From contig JAMDBX010000002.1 in the NCBI GenBank assembly GCA_023487645.1, positions 1-21,712 of the forward strand: a DNA stretch of 21,712 nucleotides. Direction: 5' to 3'. This document shows, in pieces, positions 1-6,412 of the stretch. The position numbers and the translations under genes are program-made. Each line of letters starts with the position of its first letter. The stretch's first letter is position 1. The notes beneath the pieces are model-generated. The model did not search any database. It saw only the letters and a list, made by a program, of their open reading frames with translations, and was not told the origin of the DNA. The stretch comes from Patescibacteria group bacterium (GTDB lineage: Bacteria; Patescibacteria; Microgenomatia; Daviesbacterales; UBA10151).

Positions 1-66
1 CTGGCAGTAAGTAATCCCAACAGCATATTGAAAAAGTTCAGGATGTTTGAGAAGATACTGGTACAT
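1..66 (-). CDS. Possible partial ORF running off the left edge
   Basis: An open minus-strand frame starts at an ATG at 64-66 and continues off the window. Only 22 residues are visible, beginning MYQYLLKHPELF. A purine-rich GGAAAG lies about 9 bases before the ATG, and an in-frame stop at 94-96 bounds the frame upstream. It lies 42 bases downstream of hicA on the same strand, so it could be the next gene of that operon. I do not recognise the product. The start codon sits at the edge of a 9-bp hairpin (66-96), which argues against efficient translation, so it may not be a gene at all. Confidence 0.2.
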   Translation of the reverse strand, partial: MYQYLLKHPELFQYAVGITYCQ

Positions 67-96
67 AAAGGCAGGCTTTCCAAGGCTCTGCCTTTA
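66..96. terminator. Hairpin behind hicA, possible bidirectional terminator
   Basis: A perfect 9-bp inverted repeat (TAAAGGCAG at 66-74, CTGCCTTTA at 88-96) encloses a 13-base loop, directly downstream of the hicA stop on the minus strand. On the minus strand the T-run after the stem is short. On the plus strand the stem is followed by AATTTTA, which is closer to an intrinsic terminator. It may end hicBA transcription, transcription entering from the left, or both. The stem is seen in the sequence; the terminator role is inference. Confidence 0.4.
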
Positions 97-108
97 ATTT
101 TAGCAGAA

Positions 109-324
109 TTATTTCGCTACAAATTTATTGATTGGCTTTAAAATACCGTTGAGTAAAGTCCCCTTTTTGATCACTTTATGATTGGGAACAGTAACTAGCT
201 GTTTTAATTCTTTTTGTATTCTAACAAGACGAATATGACTACCTTTTTGCCTGCCAACTTTAAAACCAATTTTTTCTAAAGCTTTAACCACTTCTTGGCC
301 GCTGACTTGAGGGATGTTTGACAT
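109..324 (-). CDS. hicA: HicA-family mRNA interferase toxin
   Basis: This 71-residue protein has the normal length and layout of HicA (YcfA) toxins, small double-stranded-RNA-binding-fold ribonucleases that cleave mRNA and halt translation. The family motif is visible: the N-terminal helix region (VSGQEVVKALEKIGF), then QKGSHIRL around residues 26-33 with the catalytic GSH histidine, then VTVPNHKVIKKGTL around 44-57, which carries the usual PNH and the glycine turn. It follows hicB with no gap: the hicB TAA at 325-327 abuts the ATG at 322-324, implying translational coupling. No strong ribosome binding site is seen. The catalytic histidine is present and the frame is intact, so the toxin looks active. 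The pair probably serves stability or stress response; nothing in the sequence links it to the glycan genes. Confidence 0.9.
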   Translation of the reverse strand: MSNIPQVSGQEVVKALEKIGFKVGRQKGSHIRLVRIQKELKQLVTVPNHKVIKKGTLLNGILKPINKFVAK

Positions 325-564
325 TTACGGAGTCGGGACTTGAACAGGCACAATAAAACGGTCTTTGTGGACTTTACCCTCTTTTATTTGGTTGTTGTCA
401 GCATCCTCTAAATAAAGCTCCATGGCTTCCTTGATATTTTCGATCGCTTCTTCTAAGGTATTGCCTTGGGAGGTGCAGCCCGGAAGATCGGGAACCCAGA
501 CTGAATAGCCATTATCCTGCTCTTTTTCAAACACTGCATCATATTGAAGAATTTTTTGCTTCAT
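325..564 (-). CDS. hicB: HicB-family antitoxin
   Basis: HicB antitoxins have a partial RNase-H-like fold; they bind and neutralise HicA and usually repress their own promoter. Visible here are YDAVFEKEQDNGYSVWVPDLPGC (first half) followed by the GNTLEEAIENIKEAMELYLED helix, the classic signature. A longer start exists at 568-570, giving 81 residues (MSMKQK). I choose the second ATG at 562-564 (79 residues) because a perfect TATAAT (minus strand, 576-571) directly abuts the first ATG, which would place the transcript start near base 564. The C-terminus has no obvious extra DNA-binding domain (no ribbon-helix-helix or HTH), so autoregulation may be weak or use the fold itself. The order antitoxin then toxin is common in the hicBA variant with a short HicB. 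Confidence 0.9.
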   Translation of the reverse strand: MKQKILQYDAVFEKEQDNGYSVWVPDLPGCTSQGNTLEEAIENIKEAMELYLEDADNNQIKEGKVHKDRFIVPVQVPTP

Positions 565-570
565 GGACAT

Positions 571-576
571 ATTATA
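571..576 (-). promoter_or_regulatory. -10 element of hicBA, nearly leaderless
   Basis: TATAAT on the minus strand abuts the upstream hicB ATG. A transcript starting 6-8 bases downstream would begin at or next to the second ATG (562-564), so hicB would be translated from a leaderless mRNA. The -35 region at the expected spacing (TAGATT) is a poor match, so confidence is moderate. Confidence 0.4.
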
Positions 577-643
577 CTTTATGGATAAAAAGAAATCTAT
601 GAATTTATAGTAATAATTTTATCTGAAGCTTAATTAATTTACA

Positions 644-652
644 TGCTATACT
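644..652 (+). promoter_or_regulatory. Extended -10 promoter of the GT4/GT-C/GT2 operon
   Basis: TGCTATACT is an extended -10 (TGn followed by a 5/6 TATAAT match). No good -35 is seen, which is tolerated with an extended -10. The predicted transcript start is around 658-660, only a few bases before the ATG at 663, so the first gene would be effectively leaderless. The promoter is divergent from the hicBA promoter about 70 bases away. Confidence 0.45.
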
Positions 653-662
653 TGAGTTATTG

Positions 663-1733
663 ATGAAAATTGGAATTTATACTCCATATTTAGATAGTTT
701 TGGCGGAGGAGAGAGGTATATCTTGACCGTTGCCGAGATTTTTTCCTCTCAAAATTCAGTTGATTTACTGCTGGATAATCACCTAAACTCCCTTAATCCA
801 AAGCAGTTAGTGGAGGATTTAGCAGGGCGTTTCAAGCTTGATCTTTCCCGGGTCAATTTGGTTCCTGCTCCCATTGGGAAAGGAAGTAAATTTTTAGAGA
901 GGTTATTTTTTTTAAGAAAATATGACCTCATCTTTTATCTAACTGATGGCAGTATTTTTTATTCTACCGCTAAAAAAAATATTATTCATTTTCAGGTCCC
1001 TTTTAAAAATAGCTCACATGGTTTTTTGGGCAAATTAAAGCTTTCCACCTGGAATTTAGCTGTTTGCAATTCCCAATTTACCAGAGAGTATATCCAACAA
1101 CAATGGCCGATAAAAAATATCGTGATTTATCCTCCTGTAGATATAGAAAATATGAAACCTTTAAAAAAGGAAAAATATATTCTGAGTGTCGGCAGGTTTG
1201 CCAGTTTTACAAAGTCTAAAAAACATGAAGAGATGATTGAAGCTTTTGGTAATCTTACCAAAAGTAGCAAAATAAAAGGGTGGAGTTTACATTTGGCCGG
1301 TTCTTTAGAGGGCGATGAAGGTTATATTGAAGAGCTTAAACAATTAGCTAAGGATCTGCCTGTATGTTTTTATCCCAACTTATCTTTTGATAAATTGATG
1401 GAACTTTATGGGCAATCTTCCATTTATTGGCACGCTGCGGGTTTGGGTGAAACAGACCCTGCGAAGATGGAGCATTTTGGAATTACTACTGTGGAGGCAA
1501 TGGCCGGGGGGTGCGTCCCTGTGGTTATTAATTTGGGGGGGCAAAAAGAGATTGTTGAAGATGGAATTTCGGGGTTATTGTGGAATACAATAGAAGAATT
1601 AAAAAGTAAAACCTTGGAATTAATTGATAATCCTGGTTACAAAGAGGAGTTGGCACAAAAGGCCAGGGAAAGATCCCGGAAGTTTTCTAAAGAAAATTTT
1701 CAGAAACAAATTAAAGAAATAGTGCATGAATAA
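663..1733 (+). CDS. GT4-family glycosyltransferase, ALG11-like signature
   Basis: This is a cytosolic GT-B-fold glycosyltransferase of family GT4 (356 residues, normal length). The N-terminal acceptor domain begins MKIGIYTPYLDSFGGGER, with the glycine-rich loop at 14-18. The C-terminal donor domain starts near SVGRF (175-179). The GT4 EX7E-type region is HFGITTVEAMAGG at 271-283, followed by VPVVINLGGQKEIVEDG. The HFGI...EAMAGGCVPVV wording and the preceding AAGLGE resemble the ALG11 branch of GT4, which adds mannose to lipid-linked oligosaccharides; the actual donor here is unknown. I use ATG 663 rather than the in-frame TTG at 660. It overlaps the next gene by 8 bases, so the two are translationally coupled. 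Its likely role is adding a sugar from a nucleotide donor to a membrane-lipid acceptor on the cytosolic face. Confidence 0.88.
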   Translation: MKIGIYTPYLDSFGGGERYILTVAEIFSSQNSVDLLLDNHLNSLNPKQLVEDLAGRFKLDLSRVNLVPAPIGKGSKFLERLFFLRKYDLIFYLTDGSIFYSTAKKNIIHFQVPFKNSSHGFLGKLKLSTWNLAVCNSQFTREYIQQQWPIKNIVIYPPVDIENMKPLKKEKYILSVGRFASFTKSKKHEEMIEAFGNLTKSSKIKGWSLHLAGSLEGDEGYIEELKQLAKDLPVCFYPNLSFDKLMELYGQSSIYWHAAGLGETDPAKMEHFGITTVEAMAGGCVPVVINLGGQKEIVEDGISGLLWNTIEELKSKTLELIDNPGYKEELAQKARERSRKFSKENFQKQIKEIVHE

Positions 1734-2967
1734 AAAGATTTTAATATTGCTGTTAATATTCGGATTTTTAATAAGGGTTGTAATAGCTTTTACTACCTTT
1801 CATCCGGATATAAACGCTTTGAATTTCGCCGGTTATATAATTTCTTCAGGACATCCTTTAACTTTTTATGATTATTTATTTCATCTTCCACCGGGCGATC
1901 CTTTACTGAAAGCATTTGCTTTAAATGTTTTTACTTATCCTCCTTTAGCTTATCTTTTTCAAGGGTTCTTTCATTTTTTATGGGTCAATGTATTTGGATT
2001 ATCTTTTATCAACCAATTTATTATTGTTAACCAGAATTCTTTTGGAAACATACTACTGAATTTTTCCATGCTTTTACTTAAAGTTCCATATCTGATTTTC
2101 GATGCACTGATTGCCTGGCTTTTGATTAAGTTTGTCGATACCAAAAGAGATAAATTTTGGGTACTGCTTTTATGGTTATTTAATCCTGTTAATTTATATG
2201 CAACCTATGTAATGGGACAGTTTGATATTATTCTTACCTTTTTTATAGTTTTATCCTTATTTTTAGTATTAAAAGATAAGCTGGGTTTAGCAGCTCTATC
2301 CTTGGGTTTAGGGATTGCTTTTAAAATCTCCCCAATTTTTTTACTTATCCCTTTAGTTCTAGTCGGGAAAAATTGGGCTACCAGATTTAAGTTAATTATT
2401 CTAGGGCTGCTACCGTATCTGATAACAGTTCTTCCTTATCTGTCTTCAAAGGGGTATCGTGCAACAGCGCTTTTAGCGAATCAATCTCTAAAGAGCCTTT
2501 ATGCACAAATTCCTGTTTCCGGAGGTGAAAGTATTTTACTTTTTCCTGCAGCATTAATTTTTTTGTATTTAATAATGTTTTTCAGGCCAACTTTAAAGGT
2601 TAATTTGTGGATTAATTATTTTTTTATCCTGTTAGTATTTTTTATTTTTACCCATACCCATCCTCAATGGTTTATTTGGTTAACCCCGTTTCTAATTATT
2701 GATTTGGTAAAATCCAATTTTCGTCATTGGCCGCTTACCGTTTTATCCCTAATAAGCTTTATTGTCTTGCTATTCTTTTTTGATCCGTCTTTGACGGTTG
2801 GGATATTTGCTCCGGTTTGGCCGAATTTGGCAACTTTACCAAGTTTATGGGGAATACTAGGCTTGCATCCTGATTATAATTTGATGAGGAGTATCTTTCA
2901 GACAATTTTTGTCGGGAGCGCTTTTTACTATATATATCATTATTTTCCTAAAAAGGCGGAAGCATAA
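1726..2967 (+). CDS. GT-C-type polytopic membrane glycosyltransferase
   Basis: This 413-residue, highly hydrophobic protein has about ten or more membrane segments. A GT-C layout is visible: the first membrane helix ends in FHPDI (Asp28), the position of the catalytic acidic residue in the first extracytoplasmic loop. It is followed by TYPPLAYLF (70-78), FNPVNLYATYVMGQFD (152-167) and HTHPQWFIWLTPF (310-322). These same blocks recur in the minus-strand gene at 5131-6327 (FFHPDI, YPPLTYFF, FNPINLYAIYAIGQFD, FHPQWIVWMTPF), so the two are paralogs on opposite strands. GT-C enzymes use polyprenyl-phosphate sugars outside the membrane; which sugar and acceptor are used here cannot be read. Its ATG lies inside the end of the GT4 gene, and its stop is directly followed by the ATG of the GT2 gene. 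Confidence 0.8.
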   Translation: MNKKILILLLIFGFLIRVVIAFTTFHPDINALNFAGYIISSGHPLTFYDYLFHLPPGDPLLKAFALNVFTYPPLAYLFQGFFHFLWVNVFGLSFINQFIIVNQNSFGNILLNFSMLLLKVPYLIFDALIAWLLIKFVDTKRDKFWVLLLWLFNPVNLYATYVMGQFDIILTFFIVLSLFLVLKDKLGLAALSLGLGIAFKISPIFLLIPLVLVGKNWATRFKLIILGLLPYLITVLPYLSSKGYRATALLANQSLKSLYAQIPVSGGESILLFPAALIFLYLIMFFRPTLKVNLWINYFFILLVFFIFTHTHPQWFIWLTPFLIIDLVKSNFRHWPLTVLSLISFIVLLFFFDPSLTVGIFAPVWPNLATLPSLWGILGLHPDYNLMRSIFQTIFVGSAFYYIYHYFPKKAEA

Positions 2968-3780
2968 ATGGACTTCTCGGTTATTACTGTCACTTATAAC
3001 AGCAGTAAAATTATTACCGCTTTCCTAAACTCCTTGATAAAAAATTTATCTGATAAAGGGGAAATAATCGTTGTTGATAACAACTCTAAAGATGAAACGG
3101 TAAAGATAGTAAAAGATATAAAATCTAAAGTAGGAATACAATTTAAAATAATCGAAGCAACAAAGAACTTAGGATATGGGAGGGGTAATAACTTAGGAGT
3201 CAAAAATGCTCAGGGAAAATATTTATTATTTTTAAATCCTGATACTGAGATTACAGATAATTCTATTCTTAAGTTATTAGAGTTTATCAAAACTCATCAA
3301 GAGGCGGGAATTGTGGCTCCCAGATTAATACAACAAGGGGGAAAAGTTCAGCCATCAGTTAGAAAATTACCAACTGTTTGGGGGGCGATTAAGGAGTATT
3401 TTCTTGGACAAGCGAATGAATACGAAGCTTATGTCCCACAAGGAAATCGTGCTTTAGAAGTAGAAAGTGTAGTGGGGGCAGCGATCTTTATTTCAAAACA
3501 TCTTTTTGAAAGTGTGGGGGGTTTTAACGAAAAGTATTTTATGTATTTTGAGGATTTGGATTTGTGTCGGAAAATACTAAAACAGAATAAGAAAATTTAT
3601 TATTTACCGGAGGCCACTTTTATCCATAAGGTGGGTGAAAGTTCTGGTTATTCTCCCCAAAGAGCAGCGTGGTTGAAAGTTTCTGCAAGACTGTATTGCG
3701 GTCTTATAAAATATTCCGTTCTGCAGGCGCTTTTTACGCTGCTTAACTTAAGAAGAAAGCTACAACAGAGTAACAATTAA
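2968..3780 (+). CDS. GT2-family glycosyltransferase, WbbL-like
   Basis: This 270-residue GT-A-fold enzyme resembles rhamnosyltransferases of the WbbL type. The N-terminal nucleotide-binding strand is FSVITVTYNSS, followed by IIVVDNNSKDET (33-44), the NLGYGRGNNLG loop (67-77) and the metal-binding FLNPDTEI (89-96). The acceptor-side block GGFNEKYFMYFEDLDLC (184-200) carries the probable base in the ED pair at 195-196, and FIHKVGESSG follows. The last 35 residues form a hydrophobic or basic helix that could attach it to the membrane. The ATG follows the GT-C stop without a gap, with GGCGGAAGC upstream as a weak ribosome site. Its 3' end overlaps the convergent gene at 3760 by 21 bases and no terminator is visible. 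Rhamnose specificity is a family-level guess. Confidence 0.88.
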   Translation: MDFSVITVTYNSSKIITAFLNSLIKNLSDKGEIIVVDNNSKDETVKIVKDIKSKVGIQFKIIEATKNLGYGRGNNLGVKNAQGKYLLFLNPDTEITDNSILKLLEFIKTHQEAGIVAPRLIQQGGKVQPSVRKLPTVWGAIKEYFLGQANEYEAYVPQGNRALEVESVVGAAIFISKHLFESVGGFNEKYFMYFEDLDLCRKILKQNKKIYYLPEATFIHKVGESSGYSPQRAAWLKVSARLYCGLIKYSVLQALFTLLNLRRKLQQSNN

Positions 3781-4329
3781 GGTTGACAAAAGAAGTGCCA
3801 GCCATAGAAAAATAAAGAAGATATCTTTTTCGATCTTAATTAAAAAGTTTTGATAAATACCTTTGATGAATTGTGGATATGAATCAATGCTATGATAAGT
3901 CCTTAAGGCTGCCTGGCTATTATTCATCTCCACTCCTATTGCATTTTCTTTAGTTGAATTACTGGATAATAGCTCTGCTTTGAAAGAACGATTCTTGGAA
4001 TCCTGAATTTTGTCAAAACTAAAACGTACCCAATCATCATCTGGTATATTACTTCCATTAACTGTGATGGTCCGTGCTAGTTGATTATTTGAGTAAAGAT
4101 TAAAAGTTACGGATTCATGGTTGATTAGTCCTTTGTTTTTCAATCTTAAAAGCACGGAATTTAAATTATTTTTTGGGGAGATAAAAGATTGGTTAAAGCT
4201 GGTATCTTTGTAAAAGTAAAAAATCTTTTGGTTACCAGGTATATCAATGCCCATCTCTTTATGGATTAAGAAAGTGGCAATTGCCGGTAGTAAGATTATA
4301 AAAATAATTATAGGTAAGATTGTTTTCAT
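3760..4329 (-). CDS. Small two-helix membrane protein, unknown function (intact copy)
   Basis: This 189-residue protein has an N-terminal hydrophobic helix (about 5-22), a polar and probably beta-rich central region (about 30-158) and a C-terminal helix (about 170-188). The central part likely faces outside. Its wording (ISPKNNLNSVLLRLKN, VNGSNIPDDDW, ELLSSNSTKENAIGVEMNN) recalls the beta-sandwich ectodomains often attached to YfhO-type and GT-C proteins, but I cannot assign a named family. In the unduplicated arrangement it starts in a 4-base ATGA overlap with the GT-C gene upstream, so it was coupled to that enzyme and could be its accessory subunit. In this copy the preceding frame is only the 3' remnant of that gene. 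Its 3' end overlaps the convergent GT2 gene. This copy keeps the C-terminal helix, so it is the functional one. Confidence 0.7.
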   Translation of the reverse strand: MKTILPIIIFIILLPAIATFLIHKEMGIDIPGNQKIFYFYKDTSFNQSFISPKNNLNSVLLRLKNKGLINHESVTFNLYSNNQLARTITVNGSNIPDDDWVRFSFDKIQDSKNRSFKAELLSSNSTKENAIGVEMNNSQAALRTYHSIDSYPQFIKGIYQNFLIKIEKDIFFIFLWLALLLSTLIVTLL

Positions 4330-4656
4330 CTAATCCTCAATGATTTCCAAGATAAATAAATACTTATTAGAGCAAAACAAATTCTGTTTAAATTAATTAA
4401 GAAAGTTAATTTTCCTAGCGAGAAAAGCTGCGTAAAAGTTGGGATATCCAAATATACAGCTGATATGGGAGAAAGAAGCGCAGTTGTTAGAAATCTGTCT
4501 GCAAAAAGGGCAAAGATTATAAAATAACTCAAACAGAACAAAGAAATCTGCCAGATTTTTACCCGGGCATTAATAAATGCCAAAGTTAAAAACGGTGTCA
4601 TCCAAACTATCCACTGAGGATGAAAATTCGAGACCGCAAAGACAAGTAAAAATGCG
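4326..4656 (-). pseudogene. 3' remnant of the duplicated GT-C glycosyltransferase
   Basis: This is the duplicated end of the GT-C gene at 5131-6327, matching about residues 290-398 of the full protein, including the FHPQWIVWMTPF block but none of the N-terminal catalytic loop. The in-frame coding sequence begins at the duplication junction. The first available ATG (4599-4601) would give a 91-residue membrane fragment, starting 5 bases after the stop of the truncated small membrane protein. It cannot be an active enzyme. It ends in the ATGA overlap with the intact downstream gene, so its translation might still help couple that gene. Confidence 0.85.
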
Positions 4657-5134
4657 GATAAATACCTTTGATGAATTGTGGATATGAATCAATGCTATGA
4701 TAAGTCCTTAAGGCTGCCTGGCTATTATTCATCTCCACTCCTATTGCATTTTCTTTAGTTGAATTACTGGATAATAGCTCTGCTTTGAAAGAACGATTCT
4801 TGGAATCCTGAATTTTGTCAAAACTAAAACGTACCCAATCATCATCTGGTATATTACTTCCATTAACTGTGATGGTCCGTGCTAGTTGATTATTTGAGTA
4901 AAGATTAAAAGTTACGGATTCATGGTTGATTAGTCCTTTGTTTTTCAATCTTAAAAGCACGGAATTTAAATTATTTTTTGGGGAGATAAAAGATTGGTTA
5001 AAGCTGGTATCTTTGTAAAAGTAAAAAATCTTTTGGTTACCAGGTATATCAATGCCCATCTCTTTATGGATTAAGAAAGTGGCAATTGCCGGTAGTAAGA
5101 TTATAAAAATAATTATAGGTAAGATTGTTTTCAT
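4607..5134 (-). pseudogene. Truncated copy of the small two-helix membrane protein
   Basis: The first 159 residues equal those of the intact copy at 3760-4329. Past the duplication junction at 4657 the frame runs into the GT-C remnant in a wrong frame and adds 16 foreign residues (PHFYLSLRSRIFILSG) before a stop. The N-terminal helix and central region remain but the C-terminal membrane helix is lost. It starts in the native ATGA overlap with the intact GT-C gene, so it is the copy now translationally coupled to the enzyme. It might still make a stable single-helix product. Confidence 0.8.
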
Positions 5135-6327
5135 CTAATCCTCAATGATTTCCAAGATAAATAAATACTTATTAGAGCAAAACAAATTCTGTTTAAATTA
5201 ATTAAGAAAGTTAATTTTCCTAGCGAGAAAAGCTGCGTAAAAGTTGGGATATCCAAATATACAGCTGATATGGGAGAAAGAAGCGCAGTTGTTAGAAATC
5301 TGTCTGCAAAAAGGGCAAAGATTATAAAATAACTCAAACAGAACAAAGAAATCTGCCAGATTTTTACCCGGGCATTAATAAATGCCAAAGTTAAAAACGG
5401 TGTCATCCAAACTATCCACTGAGGATGAAAATTCGAGACCGCAAAGACAAGTAAAAATGCGGATAAAATTAATGCCCAGAGTCGAATTTTTTTAAAGTGA
5501 AGTTGGGTTAGCAGTAATCCAATGTAAAAAATCATAAAAACACTGATGTCTTTGCTAAAAAATGACAAATGAAGTTCGAAAATGCTTTGTGACAGTGACG
5601 AGAATAAGACGTACTTTTGGAAGGCTGGAAAATTAATATAAGGTAAGATGGAAGCAAAATAAATACCGAGGGCAATGCAGGAGGCGAGTACCTTATTTTT
5701 TAATTTTGCATCGGTGAGAAGATAGAAGGGTAGTATAAGGAGGGGAAAAGTTTTAAAAGATGCGCCTATTCCTAAAAAAGCAGCCGAGAGTTTAAAATTC
5801 TTCTTTTCCCATAAGTAGTATGAAAGAAAACCTAAACTAGCAGGAATAATGTCAAATTGACCGATGGCGTAAATGGCATACAAATTTATTGGGTTGAAAA
5901 ACCAAAATAGTAATGCCCGTTTTCTTTTGTTGTAATCTTGAAAAATCTTGATTAAAAGATATGCCACAAGAAGGTCGAAGAAAAGATAAGGTAATTTTAG
6001 AATTAGCAAATAGCGGTAAATATATTCGGTAGTAGAAGATAATCCTGAGAAGTCAAATAGCCAGCTATGGAAGTTGTTTCCTAAAAGCGGTTGCGCTAAA
6101 AATTGATATCCTCCTAAGAAGAAATAGGTGAGAGGTGGGTAGACAAAATCAGGAGCATTAACCTTGGTAATTGGATTTTGTCCTAAGTAATCATAAATAT
6201 TGGTTACTTTATCTGTGTAAAGAAAAGATACCCTTAGATTAATATCCTTTATATCCGGATGAAAAAATAATGGAGCAATAATAAGCCTGATAATGATACC
6301 CCATAATATTATTTGTTTTATTTTCAT
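5131..6327 (-). CDS. GT-C-type polytopic membrane glycosyltransferase (intact copy)
   Basis: This 398-residue polytopic membrane protein is a paralog of the plus-strand gene at 1726-2967. The GT-C features are FFHPDIKD with Asp25 in the first outer loop, FVYPPLTYFF (61-70), FWFFNPINLY (141-150), AIYAIGQFDI (151-160) and NFHPQWIVWMTPF (299-311). Related enzymes transfer sugars from polyprenyl-phosphate carriers on the extracytoplasmic face; the sugar is unknown. The ATG at 6325-6327 is preceded by AAAGAGAAA, a weak ribosome site. Its stop overlaps the ATG of the small membrane protein by 4 bases. The last 109 codons are contained in the 805-bp duplication, but this copy is complete. It is transcribed away from the large downstream operon, apparently from the divergent promoter at 6371-6399. 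Confidence 0.8.
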   Translation of the reverse strand: MKIKQIILWGIIIRLIIAPLFFHPDIKDINLRVSFLYTDKVTNIYDYLGQNPITKVNAPDFVYPPLTYFFLGGYQFLAQPLLGNNFHSWLFDFSGLSSTTEYIYRYLLILKLPYLFFDLLVAYLLIKIFQDYNKRKRALLFWFFNPINLYAIYAIGQFDIIPASLGFLSYYLWEKKNFKLSAAFLGIGASFKTFPLLILPFYLLTDAKLKNKVLASCIALGIYFASILPYINFPAFQKYVLFSSLSQSIFELHLSFFSKDISVFMIFYIGLLLTQLHFKKIRLWALILSAFLLVFAVSNFHPQWIVWMTPFLTLAFINARVKIWQISLFCLSYFIIFALFADRFLTTALLSPISAVYLDIPTFTQLFSLGKLTFLINLNRICFALISIYLSWKSLRIR

Positions 6328-6339
6328 TTTCTCTTTGCC

Positions 6340-6368
6340 TTGAGACTTTTTTTAGGCTAAACTATAGA
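6340..6368 (+). promoter_or_regulatory. Sigma-70-type promoter of the large glycosylation operon
   Basis: The -35 TTGAGA (6340-6345), a 17-base spacer and the -10 TATAGA (6363-6368) make the best plus-strand promoter seen in the window. The transcript would start near 6375, giving a leader of about 38 bases to the ATG at 6413 or 8 bases to the ATG at 6383. Confidence 0.6.
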
Positions 6369-6370
6369 TA

Positions 6371-6399
6371 ATTATTACCTGAATGAGATTCTTTGTCCA
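6371..6399 (-). promoter_or_regulatory. Divergent promoter of the minus-strand GT-C operon
   Basis: On the minus strand, TGGACA (6399-6394) and AATAAT (6376-6371) are separated by 17 bases, each a 5/6 match to the sigma-70 consensus. The transcript would start near 6364, with a leader of about 37 bases to the ATG at 6327. It overlaps the plus-strand promoter, so the two could compete for RNA polymerase. Confidence 0.4.
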
Positions 6400-6412
6400 G
6401 GGTAAAGGTATT

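Larger units (their letters stand above)
3852..5467. repeat. 805-bp direct tandem duplication
   Basis: Two copies, 3852-4656 and 4657-5461, appear identical base for base as far as I can compare by eye. GATAAA occurs at 3852-3857, 4657-4662 and 5462-5467, exactly 805 bases apart each time. It is the only sequence shared between the original left flank (TTTT before it, TACC after) and right flank (TGCG before it, ATTA after). The junction therefore looks like a duplication through a 6-bp microhomology. The unit is not a multiple of three. It spans the 3' part of the GT-C gene and the 5' part of the small membrane protein gene. The perfect identity means either a very recent event or an assembly artefact. 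Confidence 0.9.

Noticed and set aside
1..141. Open plus-strand frame from the left edge to a stop at 139-141
   Set aside because: It overlaps the 3' end of the well-supported hicA gene and runs through the hairpin at 66-96; the peptide matches nothing I recognise.
1503..1547. Second G-quadruplex candidate in the first GT4 gene
   Set aside because: Only two long G-runs are present with a wide gap between them; four are needed.
1408..1593. 61-codon plus-strand frame inside the first GT4 gene
   Set aside because: It is an alternative frame over the conserved HFGITTVEAMAGG region; the composition (many Trp, Arg) is typical of a shadow frame.
2994..3203. Minus-strand frame inside the GT2 gene
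   Set aside because: It is antisense to the conserved nucleotide-binding half of a clear GT2 enzyme and has no start signals.
3852..5467. Insertion sequence or transposon as the cause of the repeat
   Set aside because: No transposase, terminal inverted repeats or target-site duplication; the repeats are direct and adjacent and contain only parts of the neighbouring genes.
6383..6412. Ten-residue N-terminal extension of the YfhO-like protein
   Set aside because: The ATG at 6413 has a fair ribosome site and gives a normal membrane-protein N-terminus; the extension carries the minus-strand -35. It remains possible.
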